From positions 1 to 27,784 of the forward strand of contig DAIUFE010000020.1 of assembly GCA_036844765.1 (NCBI GenBank): 27,784 nucleotides of DNA, in the 5' to 3' direction. A model generated the notes under the pieces. It saw nothing but the letters and a program-made list of their open reading frames with translations. It had not been told where the DNA came from and searched no databases. The DNA is from Thermocaproicibacter sp036844765 (GTDB lineage: Bacteria > Bacillota > Clostridia > Oscillospirales > Acutalibacteraceae). Positions 1-7,480 of the stretch are shown in pieces; position 1 is the stretch's first letter; every line of letters starts with the position of its first letter. A program made the position numbers and the translations under genes.

Positions 1-148
1 CCACCGCTCGTCCCCCCTGCACCCCCGGGGAGCCGTCCGCACCCTTTCTTTCGGATCGAACGGCAGGGTGCCCCCGTGGCAGAACAAACGAAGGGCCGGG
101 TCGCGGGCAGGGGCTTCAATAAAGCGGCTCTCCCCTTTCCGAGGGTCT

Positions 149-241
149 AAAGCAGGGAGGGGGAGCTTCTTTCCTTGACAACTTTCTTCCGGAACCGGAA
201 AGCCGGTTTTTCTTTTCAGGGGGTTAAAAGCAGGGAGGGGG
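149..241 (+). repeat. 15-bp direct repeat (149-163 and 227-241)
   Basis: The 15-mer AAAGCAGGGAGGGGG occurs exactly at 149-163 and again at 227-241, each preceded by a GGG-TTAAA-like block. The second copy belongs to the larger dispersed repeat that begins near 219. The first looks like a partial copy that lacks the downstream CCCCCCTCCC arm. Confidence 0.6.
193..216 (+). terminator. plus-strand intrinsic terminator candidate
   Basis: AACCGG (193-198), loop AAAG, CCGGTT (203-208), followed by a T-rich tail (TTTCTTTT). The stem is short, but shape and tail fit a rho-independent terminator for a plus-strand gene lying left of the window. Confidence 0.4.
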
Positions 242-342
242 GGCGGCAGCCCCCCTCCCGATCAACTATACTCCCCCTTCCGCGCCCGACGGGCTTACGT
301 TTTTGCCGCGCTTCCCGCGCGGGAGGGGGTCAAGGGGTGGGC
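219..342 (+). repeat. GC-rich dispersed intergenic repeat, copy 1
   Basis: It contains a 10-bp hairpin, GGGAGGGGGG (233-242) with CCCCCCTCCC (250-259), then the block CCCCTTCCGCGC (274-285) and the block GCGGGAGGGGG (319-329) followed by an AAGGGGTG-like end. The same blocks recur in the same relative order on the opposite strand at 10309-10400, so this is a dispersed, non-coding repeat family. Length differs between copies by small indels. Confidence 0.6.
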
Positions 343-454
343 GTTCCACGCGTAAAAGCGGAACGGAAAAGCGGGAGCGGCCCCGGACTGTCCCGGCAAA
401 CGAAACTTCCGATTCCCGCCACACTCCACGCCGGGCCGGAACAGGCTTTGCCTG

Positions 455-483
455 TTGCAAAAGGGGGGATTTTCCGGTATAAT
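455..483 (+). promoter_or_regulatory. eno promoter (sigma-A) with overlapping palindrome
   Basis: The -35 box TTGCAA (455-460), a 17-bp spacer and -10 TATAAT (478-483) give a strong sigma-A promoter, with a start near 490 and a leader of about 120 nt before enolase. A perfect inverted repeat, AACAGGC-TTT-GCCTGTT (440-456), abuts and slightly overlaps the -35 box, where a repressor or activator could bind. Confidence 0.75.
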
Positions 484-612
484 AACAGGGTGAGAGCATG
501 GCCGAACGGCGGGCGGTCCTTTTCCGGCCCGGAGGCGGACAAGCTTTCGGAAAATTGCCGGCGGGGCCGCCCCGTTGCAATAAAAAACATCTGACAAAAG
601 AAGGGCTGATTG

Positions 613-1899
613 ATGGCAGAAGAGTACGGGATCAAAAAGGTCGAAGGGCTTCAGATTATTGATTCGCGCGGGAATCCGACGGTCGAGGCGCGCGTGACGC
701 TGCAAAACGGCACGACGGGCACGGCCGCGGTGCCGAGCGGCGCCTCCACCGGCGCGTTCGAGGCGCTGGAGCTGCGCGACGGCGACAAATCCCGCTTCGG
801 CGGCAAGGGCGTGACGAAGGCCGTGGCTCATGTGAACGGCGAGCTGGCCGAGGCCGTGCGCGGCCTGGACGCGACCGACACCGCCGCCGTGGACGCTGCC
901 CTGCTGAACGCCGACGGCACGAAGGACAAATCCAAATACGGGGCGAACGCCATCCTGGCCGTCTCGCTGGCGGCCGCGCGGGCGGGCGCGAACGCGCTGG
1001 GCCTGCCGCTGTACCGCTTCATCGGCGGCGTGACGGCCGACACCCTGCCCGTGCCCATGATGAATATCCTGAACGGCGGGGCGCACGCCGCGAACAACAT
1101 CGACATCCAGGAATTCATGATCATGCCCGCGGGCGCGCCCAGCTTCTCGGAAGGGCTGCGCTGGTGCACGGAGGTCTTCCACAAGCTGGCGGCCATCCTG
1201 AAAGGGAAGGGCCTTTCCACCGCCGTGGGCGACGAGGGCGGCTACGCCCCGAACCTTTCCACCGACGCGGAGGCCATCGAGCTGATCCTTGAGGCGATCA
1301 AGGAAGCGGGATACAAGCCCGGCAAGGACTTCTACCTTGCGCTGGACGCCGCGGCCAGCGAATGGGCCGGCCCGGACGGCTACACCCTGCCCAAGCACAA
1401 GACGCACTACACCACCGACCAGCTGATCGATTTCTGGAAAGACCTGACGTCGAAGTACCCGATCCGCTCACTGGAAGACCCGCTCGGCGAGGAGGACTGG
1501 CAGGGCTGGTCGAAGATCACCGAAGAGCTGGGCGACAAGCTGCAGCTCGTCGGCGACGACCTGTTCGTGACGAACACCAGCCGCCTGGACCGCGGGATCC
1601 GGATGCACTGCGCGAACTCCATCCTGATCAAGCTGAACCAGATCGGCTCGCTGACCGAGACCATCAGCGCCATCCGCATGGCGCACCGCGCGGGCTACAC
1701 CGCCGTCGTCTCCCACCGCTCCGGCGAGACGGAGGACACCACCATCGCGGACCTGGCCGTGGCGCTCAACGCCGGGCAGATCAAGACCGGCGCGCCCAGC
1801 CGCACCGAGCGCGTGGCGAAGTACAACCGCCTGCTGCACATCGAAAAGGAGCTCGGCGGGAACGCGAAGTTTCTCGGCATCCACTGCTACAACCGGTAA
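613..1899 (+). CDS. eno: enolase (phosphopyruvate hydratase)
   Basis: Interconverts 2-phosphoglycerate and phosphoenolpyruvate in cytosolic glycolysis and gluconeogenesis. It is 428 residues, the normal bacterial length. Family motifs are all present: DSRGNPTVE near the N-terminus, the SGASTG loop, GDEGGYAPN, SLEDPLGEEDW and VGDDLFVTN (metal ligands), the ILIKLNQIG strand with the catalytic lysine, and SHRSGETEDTTIADL. I take the ATG at 613 because AGAAGGG lies about 7 nt upstream; an in-frame TTG immediately before it is spaced too closely. It is monocistronic, between the promoter at 455-483 and a strong terminator right after the stop. With PEPCK at the other end of the window it brackets the PEP node, though the two are not linked transcriptionally. 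Confidence 0.98.
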   Translation: MAEEYGIKKVEGLQIIDSRGNPTVEARVTLQNGTTGTAAVPSGASTGAFEALELRDGDKSRFGGKGVTKAVAHVNGELAEAVRGLDATDTAAVDAALLNADGTKDKSKYGANAILAVSLAAARAGANALGLPLYRFIGGVTADTLPVPMMNILNGGAHAANNIDIQEFMIMPAGAPSFSEGLRWCTEVFHKLAAILKGKGLSTAVGDEGGYAPNLSTDAEAIELILEAIKEAGYKPGKDFYLALDAAASEWAGPDGYTLPKHKTHYTTDQLIDFWKDLTSKYPIRSLEDPLGEEDWQGWSKITEELGDKLQLVGDDLFVTNTSRLDRGIRMHCANSILIKLNQIGSLTETISAIRMAHRAGYTAVVSHRSGETEDTTIADLAVALNAGQIKTGAPSRTERVAKYNRLLHIEKELGGNAKFLGIHCYNR

Positions 1900-1910
1900 A
1901 GGACCGAAAA

Positions 1911-1953
1911 GGCCGCGGACCCCGTGCGGATGCACAGGGCCCGCGGTTTTTTT
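1911..1953 (+). terminator. eno intrinsic terminator
   Basis: CCGCGG (1913-1918) pairs with CCGCGG (1941-1946), extended inward by CCC/GGG and GTGC/GCAC around a GGAT loop, and followed by seven T. It lies 12 nt after the enolase stop. Since the chemotaxis gene on the other strand stops at 1962, it may also terminate that convergent transcript, although its T-tract on that side is poor. Confidence 0.9.
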
Positions 1954-1961
1954 ATCCCGCT

Positions 1962-3716
1962 TTACACCGGTTCGGAGGATTCCGGCGCTTCCCGCAGGCG
2001 GAACCACCCGAGCCGCTTTTTCATCTCGTCCGCCTGGGCGGCGAGCCGGCCGCTCGCCGCGGCGCTCTCCTCCGAAGCGGCGGAGTTGGTCCGCACGACC
2101 GAGGAGACCCGCCCCACGCCCTGCGTGAACTCCCGGACCGACGCGGACTGGGCGTCGGCGGCCTCCCGGATCCCGGCGACGTCCGCCCGGATCCCGCGGA
2201 TCCGGGCGGTGATGTCCGCGAGGGACCGCGCCGTCCCGCCGGCAAGGGCCACGCCTTCCCGCACCTTTTCGGCGGAGCCGCCGATCAGCGCCGAGGTCTG
2301 CCGGGCGGCCTGCGCGGACTTGCGGGCCAGATTGCGGACCTCGTCCGCCACCACGGCGAAGCCCCGGCCCGCCTCGCCGGCGCGCGCGGCCTCCACCGCG
2401 GCGTTCAGCGCGAGGATGTTGGTCTGGAACGCGATGCCGTCGATCACCCTGATGATCTTGCCGATCTCTTCCGAGGAGCTTCCGATGCCGTCCATCGCGG
2501 CGAGCATCTTTTTCACGCGCCCGTCGCTCTCGCCGGCCTCTCGCGCGGCGGAATCCATCGCCCCGGCCACCCGGGCGACCTCTTCCGCGCTGCGTGCCGC
2601 GCGCTCCGACACCCGCGCGACGGAGGAGGAAAGGCCCTCGACCGAGCCCGCCTGCTCGGCTGAGCCCTGCGCGAGCTGCCGCGCGCCGTCCGAGACCTGC
2701 CGCGCGCCCGCGTCCACCTGCTCCGCCGATCGCAGGATGGAACGGAACACCTCGTTGAGGCGGTCGAGGATCCGGTTCAGCGCGTCGGAGATCGGCCTGA
2801 AATCCCCGAAGTAATCCTGCACGGGCGGCTGCGCGCATTCGCCTTCGGAAAGCCTCGTCAGCACGGATGAAATTCCGGAAACCACGCCGTCCAGCCGGGC
2901 GAACGTCCGGTTGAGCGACGCGGCGAGCACCCCCAGCTCGTTTTTGGAGGCATAGGGCGCGCGGGCCTTCAGGTCGCCCTCCGCAAACCGGAGGGAACAT
3001 TCCTCAATCTGCCGCAGCGGGCGCGCGATCGAGCGCGAGATGCTGATCCCCAGAAAAGCCGAGAGGGCGACGCCGAACGCCGAGACGGCGAGCAGGACTG
3101 CCACCTCCGCCGCGGCCCGGTCCGTGTCGGCCCGGGCCGCGCTCTCCGCCTGCTTCACGTGGTATTCCATGAAATCGTTGTAGACGGCGGCGATCCGCTT
3201 CTGCTCGAAGCTCTCGTCCCGCAGGCTCGCGGTCGCCTCTTTCAGCTTGCCCTGCCAGGAGAGCCCGAACACCTTCTCCATATCCGGCAGCAGGGCCGTG
3301 TCGTACCGTTTTTTGGCGTCCGTCAGCTTCTTGCGCCATTCGTCCGTCGCAACGGTCGCGCACAGGGCCTTGTGGTATCCCTCGAACTCCTTCTGGATCT
3401 TCTGGAAATCCGTCTCGCAGTTCTGGACCCGCACCGGGTCCGAAGCGTTCAGCACCGCGTCCTCCGCCAGCGACTGCTCCTGCGCCAGCGCCACCGAGGC
3501 CGAAACGATCGACGGGAACGCCATGATCCGCCCGCGGTACATCGAATCCAGCGTGGACCGCAGACGCAGCACGGCGGCCGCGGACATCCCGCCCAGAACC
3601 GCGGTGATGGCCGAGGCCGCCAGAAAGCCCGCAAGCAGCCGGCGCGAAATCTTCATGTCCCCGATCCGCCTGAACAGTTTCCCGAAAATACCTCCCGTTG
3701 GACCCTTCCGCAGCAT
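1962..3716 (-). CDS. methyl-accepting chemotaxis protein (membrane, 4HB-type sensor)
   Basis: Transmembrane chemoreceptor that would control CheA kinase through CheW. Of about 584 residues, the order is: TM1 (about 27-50), an extracytoplasmic helical region of about 150 residues resembling four-helix-bundle sensors, TM2 (about 203-225), HAMP (about 226-278), and a long cytoplasmic coiled coil with the conserved hairpin tip (EIGKIIRVIDGIAFQTNILALN, then AAVEAARAGEAGRGFAVVADEVR). I prefer ATG 3716 because AAGGA lies 9 nt upstream; a GTG at 3722 is also in frame. It lies downstream of a second receptor gene but has its own consensus promoter at 3832-3860. No che or flagellar genes are in the window. 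The ligand is unknown. Confidence 0.93.
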   Translation of the reverse strand: MLRKGPTGGIFGKLFRRIGDMKISRRLLAGFLAASAITAVLGGMSAAAVLRLRSTLDSMYRGRIMAFPSIVSASVALAQEQSLAEDAVLNASDPVRVQNCETDFQKIQKEFEGYHKALCATVATDEWRKKLTDAKKRYDTALLPDMEKVFGLSWQGKLKEATASLRDESFEQKRIAAVYNDFMEYHVKQAESAARADTDRAAAEVAVLLAVSAFGVALSAFLGISISRSIARPLRQIEECSLRFAEGDLKARAPYASKNELGVLAASLNRTFARLDGVVSGISSVLTRLSEGECAQPPVQDYFGDFRPISDALNRILDRLNEVFRSILRSAEQVDAGARQVSDGARQLAQGSAEQAGSVEGLSSSVARVSERAARSAEEVARVAGAMDSAAREAGESDGRVKKMLAAMDGIGSSSEEIGKIIRVIDGIAFQTNILALNAAVEAARAGEAGRGFAVVADEVRNLARKSAQAARQTSALIGGSAEKVREGVALAGGTARSLADITARIRGIRADVAGIREAADAQSASVREFTQGVGRVSSVVRTNSAASEESAAASGRLAAQADEMKKRLGWFRLREAPESSEPV

Positions 3717-3831
3717 TTCCACCCATCCTTCAGCATTCGTTTCCGCGCCCGCGCCGCAAATCCCCGGTCACGGAACTTCCGTTTTTCCGATGAAAGTGTA
3801 AAATTTTATCATTTTTGATTCTACGGGGTCC

Positions 3832-3860
3832 AGTATATCGGCGCGGGCGCCCGCTGTCAA
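3832..3860 (-). promoter_or_regulatory. sigma-A promoter of the downstream MCP
   Basis: On the minus strand: TTGACA (3855-3860), a 17-bp spacer, TATACT (3832-3837). The spacer carries a perfect 12-bp palindrome, GCGGGCGCCCGC (3843-3854), directly beside the -35 box, which may be an operator or a GC-rich coincidence. The leader to the start codon is about 110 nt. Confidence 0.8.
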
Positions 3861-3906
3861 GATCATCCGTGTAAAGTCGGCCCGATTTTCCGGCGGAAAC
3901 GGAGCG

Positions 3907-3939
3907 CAGAAAAAGCGCCCGCGGAACATTCCGCGGGCG
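3907..3939 (-). terminator. intrinsic terminator of the upstream MCP
   Basis: Perfect hairpin, CGCCCGCGGAA (3916-3926) with TTCCGCGGGCG (3929-3939), followed on the minus strand by a T run (A3910-3914 on the plus strand). It lies 20 nt past the stop of the receptor gene at 3960, so the two tandem receptor genes are separate transcription units. Confidence 0.88.
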
Positions 3940-3959
3940 GCCTGAAAGTACGGGGTTAT

Positions 3960-5228
3960 TTATGCGCGGACGGAGGTCTGACGGAGCCTGACGGCCTCCA
4001 CCATCTTCCGGAGCATCTCGGCCTGGCCGGAAAGCTCCTCGCTGGAGGCGGCGCTCTCCTCCGCCGTGGCGGAATTGGTCTGCACCACGGAGGTGATCTG
4101 CTCCACGCTCTGGTTGACCTGCGTGACGGCGGCCGACTGCGCCTCAAAGTTCGCGCTGATCTTGCGCACGGCCGCGTCCACCTTTTCGACCCGCTTCGTG
4201 ATGTTTTCGAGGGATTCGGCCGTGCCCTCGGCAAGGGTTTTGCCGTCCTTCACCCTGCCGACGGCGTTCTCGATCAGGTCCGCCGTCTGCTTGGCGGCCT
4301 CCGCCGATTTGCCCGCCAGATTGCGGACCTCCTCCGCCACAACGGCGAAGCCCTTGCCCGCCTCACCCGCGCGGGCAGCCTCCACCGCGGCGTTCAGCGC
4401 GAGGATGTTGGTCTGGAACGCGATGTTGTCGATCACCTTGATGATCTTGCCGATCTCGTCGGAAGAAGCGGCGATCTCCTCCATGGCGGAAAGCATCCGC
4501 TTCATCCGGGCGTTGCTCTCCTCCACGTCCTTCGCGGTCTCGTCCAGATACGCCGCCGCGTCGGCCGCGTGGGAGGTGTTCTCGCCGATCTTGCGGGAGA
4601 TGTCCGCGACGGACGCGGAAAGCTCCTCGGCGGAGGCAGCCTGCTCGGTGGTGCCCGCCGCGAGCTGCTGCGCCCCGGAGGAAACCTGCTCCGCCCCGGT
4701 GCTGACCTGCTCCGCCGAGGTGCGCATCCGGCCGTAGGATTCGTTGAGCTGCCCGAGGATCCGCTTCATCGATTCCGAAATCTGCGCGTAATCCCCGCCG
4801 TAGTCCCGCACCTGCGCGGAGGCGAAATCCCCCGCCGCCATCTTCTTCAGCTCCGACGACACCCCCGCCGCGACGGCGCCGAATTTTTCAAACGCCGCGT
4901 CCAGCGACCCGGCCAGCTCCCCGACCTCGTCCGCCGCGCGGTACCCGACGGAAGCGCCCAGACGGCCGCCGGCATACTGCCGGGCGGCCGCCAGCATGGC
5001 GCGGACGGGCGCCGCGACCGTGCGGGAAAACCGGCGTGCGAAAAAGAAAGCGAGCGCCGCCTCCAGCGCAATCAACACCGCCAGCACGGCCGCCGCGGGC
5101 ACAGATAAAATCCCGCCCAGCGCCAGAAGCCCCAACGCGCCGGACAGGATCCCCACCCCGGAAAGCGACCAGAAAGCAACCGCACCCCGTCGTTCGACAC
5201 CCGCCGATTTTCCCTTCGTCTTTTTCAT
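3960..5228 (-). CDS. methyl-accepting chemotaxis protein without extracytoplasmic sensor
   Basis: Chemoreceptor-type signalling protein of about 422 residues. Two hydrophobic segments (about 16-40 and 43-64) are separated by only a few residues, so there is essentially no external ligand domain. They are followed by a HAMP-like stretch and a full signalling coiled coil with the hairpin tip (IGKIIKVIDNIAFQTNILAL, then NAAVEAARAGEAGKGFAVVA). It may sense membrane state or the cytoplasm, or work with another receptor. ATG 5228 is preferred, as GGGGAA lies about 8 nt upstream and the preceding in-frame GTG (5273) would add a non-conserved tail. The signalling half closely resembles that of the neighbouring receptor, which suggests tandem duplication with loss or gain of a sensor. 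It has its own perfect promoter at 5385-5413. Confidence 0.92.
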   Translation of the reverse strand: MKKTKGKSAGVERRGAVAFWSLSGVGILSGALGLLALGGILSVPAAAVLAVLIALEAALAFFFARRFSRTVAAPVRAMLAAARQYAGGRLGASVGYRAADEVGELAGSLDAAFEKFGAVAAGVSSELKKMAAGDFASAQVRDYGGDYAQISESMKRILGQLNESYGRMRTSAEQVSTGAEQVSSGAQQLAAGTTEQAASAEELSASVADISRKIGENTSHAADAAAYLDETAKDVEESNARMKRMLSAMEEIAASSDEIGKIIKVIDNIAFQTNILALNAAVEAARAGEAGKGFAVVAEEVRNLAGKSAEAAKQTADLIENAVGRVKDGKTLAEGTAESLENITKRVEKVDAAVRKISANFEAQSAAVTQVNQSVEQITSVVQTNSATAEESAASSEELSGQAEMLRKMVEAVRLRQTSVRA

Positions 5229-5384
5229 GCGCAATTTCCCCGCTTCCCCTTCCGGGGCGAAACCGCGGCGCACGGCCGTTCCCTGAACACCAGCCGGCGT
5301 CCCCGCCTTTCGCTTCGGATAGATTTTACGCCGATCTTGAGCCTCATCTGTTTTTTATTCTTAAAATATTACCGGGCTGTTTTC

Positions 5385-5413
5385 ATTATATATTCGTGAA
5401 ACTAATATGTCAA
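5385..5413 (-). promoter_or_regulatory. consensus sigma-A promoter of the sensor-less MCP
   Basis: Minus strand: TTGACA (5408-5413), 17-bp spacer, TATAAT (5385-5390), a perfect match to consensus. The start would be near 5378, leaving a leader of about 150 nt before ATG 5228. It lies in the AT-rich divergent region shared with the Xre-type regulator, which could control it. Confidence 0.85.
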
Positions 5414-5442
5414 TCTATTTTATCGCCTTAATCGATATGATA

Positions 5443-5472
5443 TTTACTTTTCAACTTTGCAATTTTCATAAT
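5443..5472 (+). promoter_or_regulatory. possible promoter of the Xre/S24-like regulator
   Basis: TTTACT (5443-5448), 18-bp spacer, CATAAT (5467-5472). This is a moderate sigma-A match with a predicted start only about 15 nt before the GTG start codon. Other AT-rich hexamers upstream are possible, so the assignment is weak. Confidence 0.35.
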
Positions 5473-5494
5473 AGATACCAAGGGAGTTGATATC

Positions 5495-6064
5495 GTGAAC
5501 CGGATACGCTTCTTGCGGACCAAGAACTCGCTCAAGCAGGAAGAGCTGGCAAAAGTGCTCCAGGTCAGTCAGTCCTCACTTTCAGGCTATGAAAACGGCC
5601 GGTTTGAGCCGGACAGCAAGACCCTTTTGAAGCTGGCCGATTATTTTCACGTTTCGACGGATTTTCTGCTGGGAAGGAACTTTCAGCTCCAACCGGGCGG
5701 GCGGCCGCCGGAGGACCTGTACCCCCGGCCGGCGCCGGAGGAGGAATGCCAGGCCCCGCCCGGAGCCGCGGCGGACGGCGGCTATTTCAGCTTCGCCATG
5801 GAAGACGCCGGCATGGAGCCGCGCATCCGCCCGGGCGACCTGATCCTCGCGCGCCGGCAGGTCTGGATCCCGGACGGCGGCGTCGCCGTGGTCCGGGTCG
5901 GCCCGGAAAAGGCCACCGTGCGCAAGACCGTCCGCGCGCAGGACGGGCTGGTGCTGATCCCGTGGAATCCGAGGTTCCAGCCGGTCTTCTACAGCGGTCC
6001 CCGGCTGGCGGAGCTCCCCGTCACCGTGCTGGGCCGGGTGATCGAGTTCCACGGCAGGTGCTGA
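5495..6064 (+). CDS. Xre-family repressor with degenerate S24 (LexA/CI-like) domain
   Basis: DNA-binding regulator of 189 residues. The N-terminus (about 1-62) is a classic HTH_3 domain (SLKQEELAKVLQVSQSSLSG, ending in STDFLLG). After a Pro-rich linker (about 66-95), the C-terminal half has the S24 fold signature around MEPRIRPGDLILARRQ. In autocleaving relatives the conserved motif is DSMEP with a later TVK. Here these read AGMEP and TVR, so the catalytic Ser is Gly and the Lys is Arg. I infer a non-cleaving, ligand- or dimer-regulated repressor. GTG 5495 is chosen because AAGGGAG lies 8 nt upstream. It is divergent from the sensor-less chemoreceptor, which makes that gene or itself a likely target. 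No phage genes are nearby. Confidence 0.85.
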   Translation: MNRIRFLRTKNSLKQEELAKVLQVSQSSLSGYENGRFEPDSKTLLKLADYFHVSTDFLLGRNFQLQPGGRPPEDLYPRPAPEEECQAPPGAAADGGYFSFAMEDAGMEPRIRPGDLILARRQVWIPDGGVAVVRVGPEKATVRKTVRAQDGLVLIPWNPRFQPVFYSGPRLAELPVTVLGRVIEFHGRC

Positions 6065-6072
6065 AAAACGTG

Positions 6073-6106
6073 AAAAAACGGCGCCCGCAGGGTCTGCGGA
6101 ACGCCG
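6073..6106 (-). terminator. terminator of the nitroreductase-thpR-SDR operon
   Basis: CGGCG (6079-6083) with CGCCG (6102-6106), and inside it CCGCAG with CTGCGG. On the minus strand it is followed by six T (A6073-6078 on the plus strand). It may also stop plus-strand transcription of the regulator, but with a weak tail. Confidence 0.75.
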
Positions 6107-6176
6107 GCTTTCAAAACAAGGGCCGTCACTTTATGGGGGGTACACAGCCCGCCGAAAATCGCGCAGCCTGGCCCTT

Positions 6177-6932
6177 CTATGGGCGCGTCTTACGGCGCTG
6201 CATATGGTACGCGGCCCGGACGACCGCCTTCTCCGGCAGGAACCGCTCGGCGAAGCGGGCCAGCTTCATCTGCGCGCCGGGGACGATCACGGTGCGGCGC
6301 GCGAACATCCCCTCCACGGCGCGGCGCGCCACGAAGGCGCTCGAAAGGCCCCGCACGCTGAACCGCACGTCCGCGACGGAATCGAACTCGGTGTCGACGG
6401 GCCCTGGGCACAGCGCGCTGATAGAAACCCGGCTGCCGTCGCGCCGCAGCTCCTCCGCCAGCGCCTCGGTCAGGCGCAGCACGTACGCCTTGGCGGCGTA
6501 ATAGGAGGAAAGCAGCGGTCCGGGCTGGAAGGCCGCGGACGAGGCGACGTTCAGAATGTACCCCGAATCCCGCCGCTTGAAATCGCGGTAGAACAGCTTG
6601 GTCAGGATATGCAGCGCGCAGATATCCACGTCGATCATTTTAAGCTCCCGGCCGAGGTCGGTCTCGTCGAACGGGCCGAAGACGCCGAACCCCGCGCAGT
6701 TGACCAGAATATCGATCGCTTCCGGCTTCACGCGGTCGTACAGGCGGAAGCAGGCGTCCCGGTCCGAAAGGTCGGCGGGGACGACGGCGGCTTCCGTCCC
6801 GAGCCCGCGCTTCAGCTCCTCCAGCCGGTCTTCCCGGCGGGCGGTCAGGATCAGGGAACAGCCCCGCGCGCTCAGCTCGCGCGCGATGTCGCGGCCGATG
6901 CCGGAGCTGGCCCCCGTGACGAGCGCTTTCAT
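6177..6932 (-). CDS. short-chain dehydrogenase/reductase (classical SDR)
   Basis: NAD(P)-dependent oxidoreductase of 251 residues with a Rossmann fold. The TGASSGIG cofactor loop is at residues 6-13, the following strand ends in LTARREDRL (the Arg pair suggests NADPH preference), NCAG is the structural motif, and SSYYAAKAY holds the catalytic Tyr and Lys. The C-terminus continues past the core with a basic stretch (FAERFLPEKAVVRAAYHMQR), as in YqjQ/DltE-like SDRs acting on lipidic or unknown substrates. ATG 6932 overlaps the stop codon of the upstream ThpR gene (ATGA), so the two are translationally coupled. It is the last gene of a three-gene minus-strand operon. The substrate cannot be read from sequence. 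Confidence 0.88.
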   Translation of the reverse strand: MKALVTGASSGIGRDIARELSARGCSLILTARREDRLEELKRGLGTEAAVVPADLSDRDACFRLYDRVKPEAIDILVNCAGFGVFGPFDETDLGRELKMIDVDICALHILTKLFYRDFKRRDSGYILNVASSAAFQPGPLLSSYYAAKAYVLRLTEALAEELRRDGSRVSISALCPGPVDTEFDSVADVRFSVRGLSSAFVARRAVEGMFARRTVIVPGAQMKLARFAERFLPEKAVVRAAYHMQRRKTRP

Positions 6933-7474
6933 CCCGCTTCCCCCTCCCCGAGGCGCCTGGCCCCGATCTCGGTATAGACCGGCCCGCCGCCCGAAAGGTC
7001 CGAGCGCATCAGGCTCAGCTTTTCGACCTCCGTCTTCAGGGCTGGCACCGCGAGCGCGCCGCGGTCGCACCCTTCCCGGAGGACGGCCTGCCGGACCAGC
7101 GTGATATGCGGGCGGTAAGAGCGCGCTTCCAGCCGGAAGCCGCGCGCGCGGAGCTGGGCGCAGAGGCTTTCCCACACCCGCAGCAGGGCGGGCGTGCGCT
7201 CCACCCCGGCCCAGTACAGATCGCCCCCGGAGCGCCGGAAGCACCCCAGCCCGCCGATCCGCAGCACGAACGCCTCCGCGTCCACCGCCGCGAGCGCCTC
7301 GCGGGCCGCGGGCAGCCGCCCCGGCGGGCATTCCCCCAGAAAGACAAGCGTCAGGTGAAGGTTTTCGGGGCGCGTGAACCGGCCGCTTTCACAGCACGGG
7401 CGAATCTGCTCCAGCACGCCGCAGAGCCGGTCGCGGAGCTCCCGGGTAAAAACGACGGCATAAAACAGACGCAT
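6929..7474 (-). CDS. thpR: RNA 2',3'-cyclic phosphodiesterase (2H family, LigT/ThpR)
   Basis: Two-histidine phosphoesterase of 181 residues, the usual size, acting on 2',3'-cyclic phosphate RNA ends (family knowledge). Both HxTx motifs are present: HLTL near residue 40, after ENL, and HITL near residue 124, after SYRP. The N-terminus MRLFYAVVF fits the family's first strand. It begins 6 nt after the stop of the nitroreductase and overlaps the SDR start by 4 nt, so it is the middle gene of the operon. The C-terminus (SLMRSDLSGGGPVYTEIGAR) also matches the family. Confidence 0.93.
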   Translation of the reverse strand: MRLFYAVVFTRELRDRLCGVLEQIRPCCESGRFTRPENLHLTLVFLGECPPGRLPAAREALAAVDAEAFVLRIGGLGCFRRSGGDLYWAGVERTPALLRVWESLCAQLRARGFRLEARSYRPHITLVRQAVLREGCDRGALAVPALKTEVEKLSLMRSDLSGGGPVYTEIGARRLGEGEAG

Positions 7475-7480
7475 CGGCCG

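Larger units (their letters stand above)
1..454. other. intergenic region, no gene recognised
   Basis: I see no credible coding region here. A frame open from position 1 to a stop near 148 resembles no family I know, and the longer frames further on are GC-rich shadows without a ribosome site. The stretch holds GC-rich repeat material (149-163 and 219-342), a plus-strand terminator-like hairpin at 193-216 and, at its end, the enolase promoter. Plus-strand terminator signals suggest that a plus-strand gene ends just before the window. Confidence 0.5.

Noticed and set aside
41..70. Inverted repeat GCACCCT/AGGGTGC near the left edge as a terminator or structured RNA
   Set aside because: There is no T-tract and no gene to assign it to; it is at the edge of the window.
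175..594. A 139-codon open frame before enolase
   Set aside because: It runs through the enolase promoter and repeat elements, has no ribosome site and is low-complexity Arg/Pro/Gly.
5495..6064. LexA or prophage repressor
   Set aside because: The HTH is Xre-type rather than LexA-type, the cleavage dyad is absent and no phage genes surround it.
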